Positions 42,998-50,826 of a DNA stretch of 64,000 bases are shown here, in pieces (position 1 is the first letter of the stretch; each line of letters opens with the position of its first letter). Source of the stretch: DASXAI01 sp963728985. GTDB taxonomy: Bacteria; Actinomycetota; Acidimicrobiia; Acidimicrobiales; Ilumatobacteraceae. The DNA lies in NCBI GenBank assembly GCA_963728985.1, contig CAVSME010000005.1, forward strand, positions 1-64,000, written 5' to 3'. A program made the translations under genes and the position numbers. The notes beneath the pieces were generated by a model that worked only from the letters and a program-made list of their open reading frames with translations, was not told the DNA's origin and ran no database searches.

Positions 42998-45070
42998 ATG
43001 TCGGTGATGTACGAACAGCGAGAGGATCGAGCGGTCGAACCCCGGCCCGTCGTGGAGCTGGGCGACGAAGCGGCCACGCGGCCCGACGTCGCCGGCGCCA
43101 AAGCGGCCGCGCTGGCCGTGGCCCGCCGCGCCGGCCTGCCGACGCTCGGCGGCTTCGTCATCACCACCGAGGGCACCGCCGCCCTCGACTGCGGTTGGTG
43201 CGACGTCGTCGCCGCGATGCGCGAAGCGTGGCATCAGTTGACGGCCGACGGCCGCCACGCGCTGGTCGTGCGATCGTCGTCCACCGTGGAAGACGGCGCC
43301 GCGTCGTCGATGGCCGGCATGTTCACGTCGGTGCTCGACGTGCGCGACTGGCCGGCGTTCCGGGAGGCGGTGCGCGTCGTGCTCGGCTCGGCCAAGGCCG
43401 TGCCCGGCATCGAGCCCGCGCCCATGGCCGTGCTCGTGCAGCCCTTCCTCGAGCCGCGCTTCGGGGGCGTGCTGTTCGGCGCCGATCCCGTCACCGGTCG
43501 CACCGATCGCAAGGTGCTGGCCGCCGTCGCCGGCGGACCCGACCGCCTCGTGAGCGGCGAGGTCGACGGCGCCCGCTACACGCTCGGTCGCCACGGCAAG
43601 GTCGTCGCCGCCGACAGCCCGCTCCCCGGACTCGACGCCTCGGCCCTTCGCCGCCTGGCCTCGCTGTCGGCCCACGCCGCCCGCGTCTTCGGTGGTCCCC
43701 AGGACGTGGAGTGGGCCATCGGCGACGACGGCCGCCCTGTGCTGCTGCAGAGCCGGCCGATCACCGCGCTGGCGCCGGTCGACCCCGGACGCGGCCCGGT
43801 GTTCGGTCCCGGCCCGGTGGCCGAGACGTTCCCTGACGCCCTCTCCACGCTGGAAGACGACCTGTGGGTCACGCCGCTGCGCGACGCGCTGTCCGAGGCG
43901 CTGACCCTGACCGGCACGGCCGGCGGCCGGCGCCTGTCGCGCTCGCCGCTCGTCGTGTCCATCGGCGGCCGCATCGCCGTCGACCTCGATCTCCTCGGCA
44001 CGTCGCCGGTGCGCCGCCGGTGGATCGCCAAGCTGAACCCGATCCCACCCGCTCGGCGCCTGCGCGCCGCCTGGCGGGTCGGGCGCCTGCGGGCGGCGCT
44101 GGAAGGTCTCGTGGCCGACGCCCTGGACGATGCCGATGCCCGGCTCCTCGAGGTGCCCCCGGTCGCCGACCTGACCGACCGCCAGCTCCTGTCGCTGGTG
44201 CGCCGGTCGCAGCCGCTGCTGCGCGCCCTGCACGGGCACGAGATCGTGGCCGGGCTGCTCGCCGGCTCGGAGGGCTCGGCCGGACCCGGCGGTGCCGGCG
44301 TGGCCCTCCTGGCGCTGGCTACGGGCAGGGCCGAGGGGCTCGACGACGGCGCCCTCGTCGAGCGCTACCCGGCCGTCCTTGCCCTCACCCCGCCCCGCGT
44401 CGGCCCGGTGGCGGCACTGCCCCCCGCGATCCCGACGCTCGGATCACTCGGGGTCGACGATCCCGCCGATCCCGTCGCCGTGCTGCGCGAAGCCCTGCGC
44501 ATGCGGGTGCGGTGGACGCACGAGCTCACCGCCCGCGCCGCGTGGGAGCTGGCCGGCCGCCTCACCGGACGTGGGGTGCTGGCTGAGCAGGAGTCGGTGG
44601 CCGAGCTGAGCCTGACCGAGCTGGGCGCCGCTGTCGCCACCGGATCCGTTCCCGAGGATCTGGCGCTGCGGCGCCGGGCGTCGTCGGCCCCGCTGCCGGC
44701 CGCGTTCCGCCGCACCGGCGACGGGCGCCCCGCCGCCCTCGCCCCGCCCGCGTCGGGCGCGACCGCCGGCACCGGCGCCGGCGGAGGGCAAGGCGGCGGT
44801 GTGGTGCACACCGGCGACGGCACGCCCCCGGCGGGCGCCGTGCTCGTGGTGCGCACGCTCGACCCCGGCTACGCAACCGTGCTGCCCGGCCTCGGCGGCC
44901 TTGTGGCCGAGACCGGCAGCGTGCTGTCGCACCTCGCCATCCTCGCTCGCGAGTTCGGGGTGCCCACCGTGGTGGGCGTCGCCGGCGCCGTCGAGCGCTT
45001 CCCGGCGGGAAGCGTCGTGACCGTGGACGGTGCTACCGGCGCCGTCGAGATCCAGGAGGTGGCGGCATGA
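42998..45070 (+). CDS. PEP synthase / rifampin-phosphotransferase-like protein
   Basis: 690-aa protein with the two end domains of PEP-utilising enzymes. The N-terminal ATP-grasp-like nucleotide domain has AGAKAAALAVARRAG, VVRSSSTVEDGAASSMAGMFT and DVEWAIGDDGRPVLLQSRPIT. The C-terminal swivelling domain has TGSVLSHLAILAREFGVPTVVG, with the phospho-His. The middle (about residues 290-590) has no clear PEP-binding barrel and looks like the substrate region of rifampin phosphotransferase (RPH), which inactivates rifamycin. Usual RPH length is about 860 aa, so this is shorter. AAGGAG precedes ATG 42998. No rifamycin-associated element is seen upstream. Confidence 0.72.
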   Translation: MSVMYEQREDRAVEPRPVVELGDEAATRPDVAGAKAAALAVARRAGLPTLGGFVITTEGTAALDCGWCDVVAAMREAWHQLTADGRHALVVRSSSTVEDGAASSMAGMFTSVLDVRDWPAFREAVRVVLGSAKAVPGIEPAPMAVLVQPFLEPRFGGVLFGADPVTGRTDRKVLAAVAGGPDRLVSGEVDGARYTLGRHGKVVAADSPLPGLDASALRRLASLSAHAARVFGGPQDVEWAIGDDGRPVLLQSRPITALAPVDPGRGPVFGPGPVAETFPDALSTLEDDLWVTPLRDALSEALTLTGTAGGRRLSRSPLVVSIGGRIAVDLDLLGTSPVRRRWIAKLNPIPPARRLRAAWRVGRLRAALEGLVADALDDADARLLEVPPVADLTDRQLLSLVRRSQPLLRALHGHEIVAGLLAGSEGSAGPGGAGVALLALATGRAEGLDDGALVERYPAVLALTPPRVGPVAALPPAIPTLGSLGVDDPADPVAVLREALRMRVRWTHELTARAAWELAGRLTGRGVLAEQESVAELSLTELGAAVATGSVPEDLALRRRASSAPLPAAFRRTGDGRPAALAPPASGATAGTGAGGGQGGGVVHTGDGTPPAGAVLVVRTLDPGYATVLPGLGGLVAETGSVLSHLAILAREFGVPTVVGVAGAVERFPAGSVVTVDGATGAVEIQEVAA

Positions 45071-45600
45071 TCGCCAAGCGCATCGGCGTGCTCCTCGTCA
45101 CCGTCACCCTGGTGGCGTCGGGCGCCTACGTCCTCGTGTACCTGCAGCGCTGGGAGTGGAACCGGGCGCTCATCGCCGGCATCTTCATGCTGGCGTCGGA
45201 GATGATCCTCGTCGCCGCCGCCCTCGCCGCCCGCATCCGCGCCGTGGAGCGCAAGGTCACCACCGCCGTCGATCGCAGCCAGCAGGACCGGGTGCTGCGT
45301 CGCCTGCGCGAGGCCCCGGCCGCGCCCCGCGACCACTTCGCCTGGCTGCGTCCGACCGGCACGGGCACCTCGGTGTTCGTACCGGTGCTGATGGGCGCCG
45401 GGCTCGTCCTGTCGGGCCTCGCCTGGCTGGTGGAGCGGGTGGCCAAGGCCACCGCCGGCTCCGCCGTGGAGCGGGGTCTGGCCACCCGGCTGGTCGGCTT
45501 CAGCGTGCCCGACGAACCGCTCGTCGAGCCCGACACCGACCCCCTCGCCCTCGGCGCCCACGCCATCCTGCTGCGCCCGCAGGCCGGGAGCGCACCATGA
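45067..45600 (+). CDS. Small membrane protein in the PEP-utilising operon
   Basis: 177-aa protein with two hydrophobic helices near the N-terminus (IGVLLVTVTLVASGAYVLVY and LIAGIFMLASEMILVAAALA), a basic linker, and one helix at about residues 102-120. Cytoplasmic tail ends in a negatively charged stretch. ATGA overlaps on both sides, so it is translated with the PEP-utilising protein and the next gene. Function unknown. Confidence 0.75.
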   Translation: MIAKRIGVLLVTVTLVASGAYVLVYLQRWEWNRALIAGIFMLASEMILVAAALAARIRAVERKVTTAVDRSQQDRVLRRLREAPAAPRDHFAWLRPTGTGTSVFVPVLMGAGLVLSGLAWLVERVAKATAGSAVERGLATRLVGFSVPDEPLVEPDTDPLALGAHAILLRPQAGSAP

Positions 45601-45962
45601 AGCGGGTCGTCGTGGCGCTCCTCGTGGCCGGGCTGGCGGTGGCGCTCGTCTTCGAGCTGGCCGAGGTCACGCAGAACCGCCACGACACCGACCGCGACGA
45701 CGGCGTGAGCACCATCGTGCTGAGCGTCTCCACCAAGCGGGGCTTCGACACCGAGCTGGCCGCCCACGGCCTCTGGGCGGCGTGCCAGCCGACCGTGATT
45801 TCCAACCGGCTGGTCTCGCTCACCCCCGAGGCCGACGGTGACCACCTCGCGCTGGCCGTGGCGCCGGCGCTGGGCGAGCATGCCGAGCGCCGCCTCGTGG
45901 GCTGCCTCGAGGATGCCACCGTCGACCTGGTCTCCGCTCACGTGGTCAGCGTGAGCTCGTAA
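45597..45962 (+). CDS. Hypothetical membrane-anchored protein, 121 aa
   Basis: N-terminal signal or anchor helix (RVVVALLVAGLAVALVF, residues 3-19) then a soluble part with CQPTVISNRLVSL and VGCLEDATVDLVS; the two Cys could form a disulfide outside the cell. It closes the three-gene operon (ATGA overlap at 45597) and converges with the MMPL gene with a 17-nt overlap. Function unknown. Confidence 0.72.
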   Translation: MKRVVVALLVAGLAVALVFELAEVTQNRHDTDRDDGVSTIVLSVSTKRGFDTELAAHGLWAACQPTVISNRLVSLTPEADGDHLALAVAPALGEHAERRLVGCLEDATVDLVSAHVVSVSS

Positions 45963-48042
45963 CGGCCAGCTCCCGCTCGGGGGCCGGCACCGCCGGCGGC
46001 TGGTGGCCGTCGATGTCGACCTTGGGGAGGATGCGCTTGAGCCAGCGCGGCAGCCACCAGTTGGCGTCGCCGAGCAGCTCCATGGTCGCCGGCACCAGCA
46101 CGACGCGCACCACGGTGGCGTCGACGGCGACGGCCACCGCGAGGCCGAGGCCGATGAGCTTGAGCGCCCGCACATCGGACAGCACGAAGCTGCCGAACAC
46201 GAAGACCATGATCGTCGCCGCCGCCGTGATGACCCGGGCCGTCGAGGCCAGGCCGCGCGCCACGGCGTGACCGTTGTCGTGGGTGCGGTCGTAGTTCTCG
46301 CGCACGGCCGACAGCAGGAACACCTCGTAGTCCATGGACAGCCCGAAGACGATGGCGAACAGCATCATCGGCGCCCACGGCTCGATGGGGCCGGCCGACA
46401 CACCGACGGTGTCACCGAGCCATCCCCACTGGAACACGGCCACCATCACGCCGTAGGCGGCGCCGATCGACAGCAGGTTCATGAGGACGGCCTTGAGCGG
46501 CACGAGGATCGAGCGGAACACCACGAGCAACAGCAGGAAGCTGAGGCCGAGCACGGCGCCGATGAACAGCGGCAACCGGGACGAGACGCGGTCGGCGAAG
46601 TCGATGCCGCCGGCCGTCTTGCCCACGACCTGGACGGTGGTGCCGGAGTCGGGCGCCAAGTCGTCACGCACGTGGTGCACGAGCGCTTCGGTGGCGCGCT
46701 CCTGCGGTCCGGTCGTCGGGATGACGGTGGCCAGCGCCGCCCGGCCCGACGGGCTCGTGACGGCGTCACTGACCGACGCCACGCCCGCCGTCTGCCGTAC
46801 CTCGGCGAGGAGGTGATCGAAGCCCGAGGCCTTCGCCGCGGTGCTCGTGTCGCCGACGACGATCACCGGACCGTTCGAGCCGGGTCCGAAGCCGTCGGCC
46901 ATCAGGTCGTAGGCGCTGCGGGTCGTGGTGCCCTTCGGGTCGTTGCCGGCATCGGCGAAGCCGAGGTGCAGTGCGAACACGGGCACCGCCGCGGCCAGGA
47001 GCACGGCCAGGCCGGCGAGCGCCACGGGCTTCGGTCGACGCTGCACGAAGCGGGCCCACCGCTCCCACCCGCCGACGCGGCCGGGGCGGGGCCGGCGGCG
47101 CACCCGCAGCCGGTTGATCTTGCCGCCGAGGAGGCCGAGGAGCGCAGGCAGCAGCGTGATGGCGGCGAGCACCGCGATGGCGACGGCCAACGACGTCCCG
47201 ACGGCGAGGCCGTCGAGGAACTCGATGCCCATGATGAACATGCCGAGGATCGAGATCATCACCGTGCAACCGGCGAAGACCACAGCACGGCCCGCGGTGG
47301 TCATGGCTTCGACGCACGCCGACTCGTACGGCTGGCCGCGATCCAGCGCCTCGCGGTAGCGGGTGACGATGAACAGTGCGTAGTCGATGCCGACCCCGAT
47401 GCCGATCATGGACGCGACCTGCGGGGCGAAGGACGGCGTGCTCAAGACGTTGGCCACGATGCCGACGCCGGCGGTGGCGATGGCCACGCCGAACAGTGCG
47501 GTCACGATCGGCAGGCCCATGGCCACGACGGAGCCGAACGCCACGAGCAGCACGACGATGGCGGCGAGGATGCCGATCATCTCGCTGCTGGGCATGCTGT
47601 TGTCGGCGAACCAACCCCCGGCGAACTCCACGCCCACGCCGCGCTCGTCGAGCGGGCCGGCGCGCTGGCGGATGGCGTCGGCCGCTTCCTGGGGCTTGTC
47701 GTTCTCACCGGCGGCCAGGGTGATCGGGGCGATGGCGATGTGGCCGTCCGGTGCCACCTGGAGCGGTTCGACGGCGGTCACCCCGGCGATGTGCGACACG
47801 GCGGTGAGGTAGGCGTCGACACCCGGGCGATCGGCGGTCACGTCGGTGAACACGACGGTGGCGTCGTCGCCGTCGCGCGCCGGGAACTCGTTGGTGAGGA
47901 GCGACTTGGGCGCGTCGTCATTGGTGGCCCAGTGGCCGGCGAGGGCCGACCCGCCGGCGATGGCGGCGACGAGGACGGCGACCCACGCGACGAGCACGAG
48001 GCGCCGGCGGCGGAAGCAGGTTCGGGCGATGCGGGCGAGCAC
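45946..48042 (-). CDS. MMPL/RND-family membrane transporter
   Basis: 698-aa protein with two repeats of an RND half: one N-terminal helix (LVLVAWVAVLVAAIAGGSA), a large extracytoplasmic loop, then five or six helices, and again. Signatures include GIGVGIDYALFIVTRYREAL and its counterpart GLSMDYEVFLLSAVREN, with the intramembrane Asp residues used for proton relay. MMPL proteins export lipids to the actinobacterial envelope. GTG 48042 has a GGAG site. Last gene of the kinase/regulator/DUF4097 operon. Confidence 0.92.
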   Translation of the reverse strand: MLARIARTCFRRRRLVLVAWVAVLVAAIAGGSALAGHWATNDDAPKSLLTNEFPARDGDDATVVFTDVTADRPGVDAYLTAVSHIAGVTAVEPLQVAPDGHIAIAPITLAAGENDKPQEAADAIRQRAGPLDERGVGVEFAGGWFADNSMPSSEMIGILAAIVVLLVAFGSVVAMGLPIVTALFGVAIATAGVGIVANVLSTPSFAPQVASMIGIGVGIDYALFIVTRYREALDRGQPYESACVEAMTTAGRAVVFAGCTVMISILGMFIMGIEFLDGLAVGTSLAVAIAVLAAITLLPALLGLLGGKINRLRVRRRPRPGRVGGWERWARFVQRRPKPVALAGLAVLLAAAVPVFALHLGFADAGNDPKGTTTRSAYDLMADGFGPGSNGPVIVVGDTSTAAKASGFDHLLAEVRQTAGVASVSDAVTSPSGRAALATVIPTTGPQERATEALVHHVRDDLAPDSGTTVQVVGKTAGGIDFADRVSSRLPLFIGAVLGLSFLLLLVVFRSILVPLKAVLMNLLSIGAAYGVMVAVFQWGWLGDTVGVSAGPIEPWAPMMLFAIVFGLSMDYEVFLLSAVRENYDRTHDNGHAVARGLASTARVITAAATIMVFVFGSFVLSDVRALKLIGLGLAVAVAVDATVVRVVLVPATMELLGDANWWLPRWLKRILPKVDIDGHQPPAVPAPERELAVTSSR

Positions 48043-48111
48043 GGCTAGCTCCTTCGTTTGGGCGCGCGGAACGGGCGCGCTGGTGGATCCGTGGTGGGGG
48101 CGGGCCCCGAG

Positions 48112-48825
48112 CTACGGGTAGCGGACCGTGACGCGCCCGTCGGAGGAGTGGGCGTCGATCACGCGGGTGCTGGTGGGGTCGAAGCGGACCTTGATGTCGG
48201 TGCCGCCGTCGGCCGACGAGGCGTCCACGCGGTAGGCATCGGGCGTGTTGGGCACGATGACGGTGACACTGCCGTCGCTCGAGGTGGCGTGGACCTGCGT
48301 GGGCGGGGCCGCCAACGCGAGCTCCACGCGCCCGTCGCTCGACGATGCGTCGACGGTGGTCGACCGCACGTCGCTGGCGGTCACGCTGCCGTCGGACGAG
48401 TGGAGCTGGAGGTCGCCGTCGATCCCCGTGACGTTGACGGACGAGTCCGACGAGCGCGCCACCACGGCGACGTGGCGGGGCACGCGGATCGTGTAGTCCA
48501 CGCCGCACCACGTGCTGAGGAAGCCGGGGCAGGTGGCTCGCACCACGAGCCGGTCACCTTGGATCTGCTCGCTGTGGTCGCCGCTGCGCAGGCCCTCGCT
48601 CACGTCGGCGTCGACGACGGCGGCGGTGCCGTCGGTGCCTTCGATGCGGATGGCGCCGCCACCGTTGTCGATGTCGAGCGTCGTCACGGTCTGGGTGAAC
48701 TCGACGTGGGTGTGGGAACGCTCGTGGGCCAGCAGGTCGACGGCGGTGAGGGCGCCCCAGCCGATGGTGGCGACGGAGAACAGGCTGCCGCCGATGAGCC
48801 AGGCGGTGCGGGACGGGCGCGACAT
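48112..48825 (-). CDS. DUF4097-family beta-strand-repeat protein
   Basis: 237-aa protein: one N-terminal transmembrane helix (WLIGGSLFSVATIGWGALTAV), then a parallel beta structure with repeats of about 20 residues, HSSDGSVTAS, SSSDGRVELA, TSSDGSVTVIV, HSSDGRVTV. This repeat layout is the DUF4097 (LiaG/putative adhesin-like) group, often encoded next to two-component systems. Probably an envelope sensor or structural protein. The gap to the regulator gene is 1 nt. Confidence 0.85.
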   Translation of the reverse strand: MSRPSRTAWLIGGSLFSVATIGWGALTAVDLLAHERSHTHVEFTQTVTTLDIDNGGGAIRIEGTDGTAAVVDADVSEGLRSGDHSEQIQGDRLVVRATCPGFLSTWCGVDYTIRVPRHVAVVARSSDSSVNVTGIDGDLQLHSSDGSVTASDVRSTTVDASSSDGRVELALAAPPTQVHATSSDGSVTVIVPNTPDAYRVDASSADGGTDIKVRFDPTSTRVIDAHSSDGRVTVRYP

Positions 48826-48826
48826 G

Positions 48827-49471
48827 TCAGGCCTCCAGCCAGCGCAAGACCGCGAGGACGCGCCGGTGGTCGTGGTCGGTCGGGGGGAGATCGAGCTTCG
48901 TGAAGATGTTCGTGACGTGCTTCTCGACGGCGCCGTCGCTCACCACCAGGGCGGCGGCGATGGCGGTGTTCGAGCGGCCCTCGGCCATGAGGCCGAGCAC
49001 CTCGCGCTCGCGTGGCGTGAGCGACGCGAGGGGGTCGCGGCGGCGGGCACGGGCCAGCAGCTGGGCCACCACCTCGGGGTCGAGTGCGGTGCCGCCGTTG
49101 CCGACCCGACGCACGGCGTCGAGGAAGTCCGACACGTCGGCGACGCGGTCCTTCAGGAGGTACCCGATGCCGGCGCTGTCGCCGGCCAGCAGGTCGGTGG
49201 CGTAGCGCTCCTCCACGTACTGCGAGAACACGAGGATGCCGATCCGCGGCCACCGGGCCCGGATGGCGAGCGCAGCGCGCAGGCCTTCGTCGGTGTGGGA
49301 TGGCGGCATGCGGACGTCGACGATGGCGAGGTCGGGTTGGTGCCGCTCGACGGCGACGAGCAGCGCGTCGCCGTCGCCGACGGCCGCCACCACGTCCTCG
49401 CCGGCATCGACGAGGAGGTGGGTCAGCCCGGCCCGCAGCATCACGGCGTCTTCGGCGATCACGATGCGCAT
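48827..49471 (-). CDS. LuxR/NarL-family response regulator
   Basis: 214-aa regulator. Receiver domain with IAED near the N-terminus, phospho-acceptor Asp52 in LAIVDVRMPP, and LLKDRVAD; C-terminal LuxR helix-turn-helix with LTPREREVLGLMAEGRSNTAIAAAL and DGAVEKHVTNIFTKL. Paired with the kinase upstream (13-nt overlap), probably activates its own operon including MMPL. Confidence 0.93.
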   Translation of the reverse strand: MRIVIAEDAVMLRAGLTHLLVDAGEDVVAAVGDGDALLVAVERHQPDLAIVDVRMPPSHTDEGLRAALAIRARWPRIGILVFSQYVEERYATDLLAGDSAGIGYLLKDRVADVSDFLDAVRRVGNGGTALDPEVVAQLLARARRRDPLASLTPREREVLGLMAEGRSNTAIAAALVVSDGAVEKHVTNIFTKLDLPPTDHDHRRVLAVLRWLEA

Positions 49472-50718
49472 GGGAGCTCCACGATCACAGTGGTCGGGCC
49501 ACCGGTCGGGCTGAGGACGTGCATGCGGCCGCCGAGGGCGGCAACGCGGTCGGTCAGACCCTGCAGGCCGCTGCCGTGCGCGGCATCGGCGCCGCCGACA
49601 CCGTCGTCGGTGATCTCGGTCACGAGGCGATCGCCCTGGCGCACGATGGTCACCGTCGCCTTCGTGGCGTGGGAGTGCTTGGCCACGTTGGCCAGCGCCT
49701 CGTTCACCACGAAGTAGGCGGTGCTCTCCACGGCCGCCGGCGGCCGCTCGGCCACCTCGACGCTGAGGGCCACGGGGATGGGGGAGCGGGCAACCACGGA
49801 GGAGAGGGCGGCGTCGAGACCGCGGTCGGTGAGGATCGCCGGGTGGATGCCGCGCACCAGGCCCCGCAGGTCGGCGAGGGCGGCCTTGGCCTCGTCGTGG
49901 GCGTCGGCCACGAGCGCCTTGGCCTGATCGGGGTCGGTGTCGAACCGCTCGCGGGCCCGGCCCAGATCCATGGCCAGCGCCACGAGCCGCTGCTGGGCTC
50001 CGTCGTGGAGGTCGCGCTCGATGCGGCGGCGCTCGGTCTCGGCGCTGTCGACAGCTGCGACTCGGCTGGCTTCGAGGCGGGTCACCTGCGCTTGCAACTG
50101 GCGATCGCGCGTGGGGCCGAGCAAGCCGCGGGCCAGGGCACCATGGACGGCGCCCAGGCCGAGGGCGAGCCACGGCGCCCAGAGCACGAGGCCGACCAGG
50201 CCGGCGGCGAAGGCGGCCCAGGCGCCGGCGCCGCTGCCGATCTCGAACAGCCAGAACTTGGCCGAGCCGCCGGGCAGGTGGCTGACGTAGAACGGCAGGC
50301 CGATCATGGCCAGTGAGCCGCACCACGCTGCCGCGGCAAGAGCGAAGGTCAGTGCGCCGAACGGCAGCATCACGAGGAAGTACGCGATCTCCTTCCAGCG
50401 GCTCGTTGTCGTCACCCGCTCCTTGAGGTGGGCCCACCAGGAGCCCGGGCGCAGTGGCGGGTGCGGGTCGCCGAGTTCGACGTGGAGGAAGGCGGCGATG
50501 CGCGAGCGCTCGCCGACGCCGAAGCCTTTGACGGCGACGAACAGCAGCCAAACGAAGGGGAGGGCGAGGACGAACGTCACGAGGAGGCCGCCGCTCGTGG
50601 CCAGCAGCGTCACGACGACGGAGAAGGCGATCGTGCCGACGACGAGGTTCAGGAAGGCGTCGGCCGTCGCCCACCACGCGCGGCCGCGGCGCCAGGGTTG
50701 GAGGGGACCGAGCGACAT
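49459..50718 (-). CDS. Sensor histidine kinase, DesK/YdfH type with membrane sensor
   Basis: 419-aa kinase. Four or more membrane helices in the first 180 residues (putative sensor region), a short coiled linker, HisKA_3 with RRRIERDLHDGAQQRLVALAM (phospho-His), then HATPase with VVNEALANVAKHSHATKATV (N box) and DDGVGGADAAHGSGLQGLTDRV (G box). ATG 50718 is 7 nt after TACGGT on this strand. Heads the four-gene operon with its regulator, DUF4097 and MMPL, probably sensing envelope stress or lipids. Confidence 0.92.
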   Translation of the reverse strand: MSLGPLQPWRRGRAWWATADAFLNLVVGTIAFSVVVTLLATSGGLLVTFVLALPFVWLLFVAVKGFGVGERSRIAAFLHVELGDPHPPLRPGSWWAHLKERVTTTSRWKEIAYFLVMLPFGALTFALAAAAWCGSLAMIGLPFYVSHLPGGSAKFWLFEIGSGAGAWAAFAAGLVGLVLWAPWLALGLGAVHGALARGLLGPTRDRQLQAQVTRLEASRVAAVDSAETERRRIERDLHDGAQQRLVALAMDLGRARERFDTDPDQAKALVADAHDEAKAALADLRGLVRGIHPAILTDRGLDAALSSVVARSPIPVALSVEVAERPPAAVESTAYFVVNEALANVAKHSHATKATVTIVRQGDRLVTEITDDGVGGADAAHGSGLQGLTDRVAALGGRMHVLSPTGGPTTVIVELPCAS

Positions 50719-50725
50719 GTCGACC

Positions 50726-50731
50726 ACCGTA
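50726..50731 (-). promoter_or_regulatory. -10 box (TACGGT on minus strand), leaderless-type promoter
   Basis: Ends 7 nt before ATG 50718 of the histidine kinase; drives the kinase-regulator-DUF4097-MMPL operon. Confidence 0.5.
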
Positions 50732-50814
50732 CGCACGAGCCTCGGCGACGACGATCCGGCGGCCTGGCGTCTCCGTGGTGGGGTTGGCCCTACCGTCTCC
50801 CCGCCCGCCGGCCC

Positions 50815-50820
50815 TACTGT
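50815..50820 (+). promoter_or_regulatory. -10 box (TACTGT), leaderless-type promoter
   Basis: Ends 6 nt before ATG 50827 of hyuA. Confidence 0.45.
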
Positions 50821-50826
50821 CGCCCG

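Noticed and set aside
46003..48048. 681-codon plus-strand open frame opposite the MMPL gene
   Set aside because: Composition is dominated by His, Arg, Gly and Glu without any domain; it mirrors the codon bias of the MMPL gene on the other strand.
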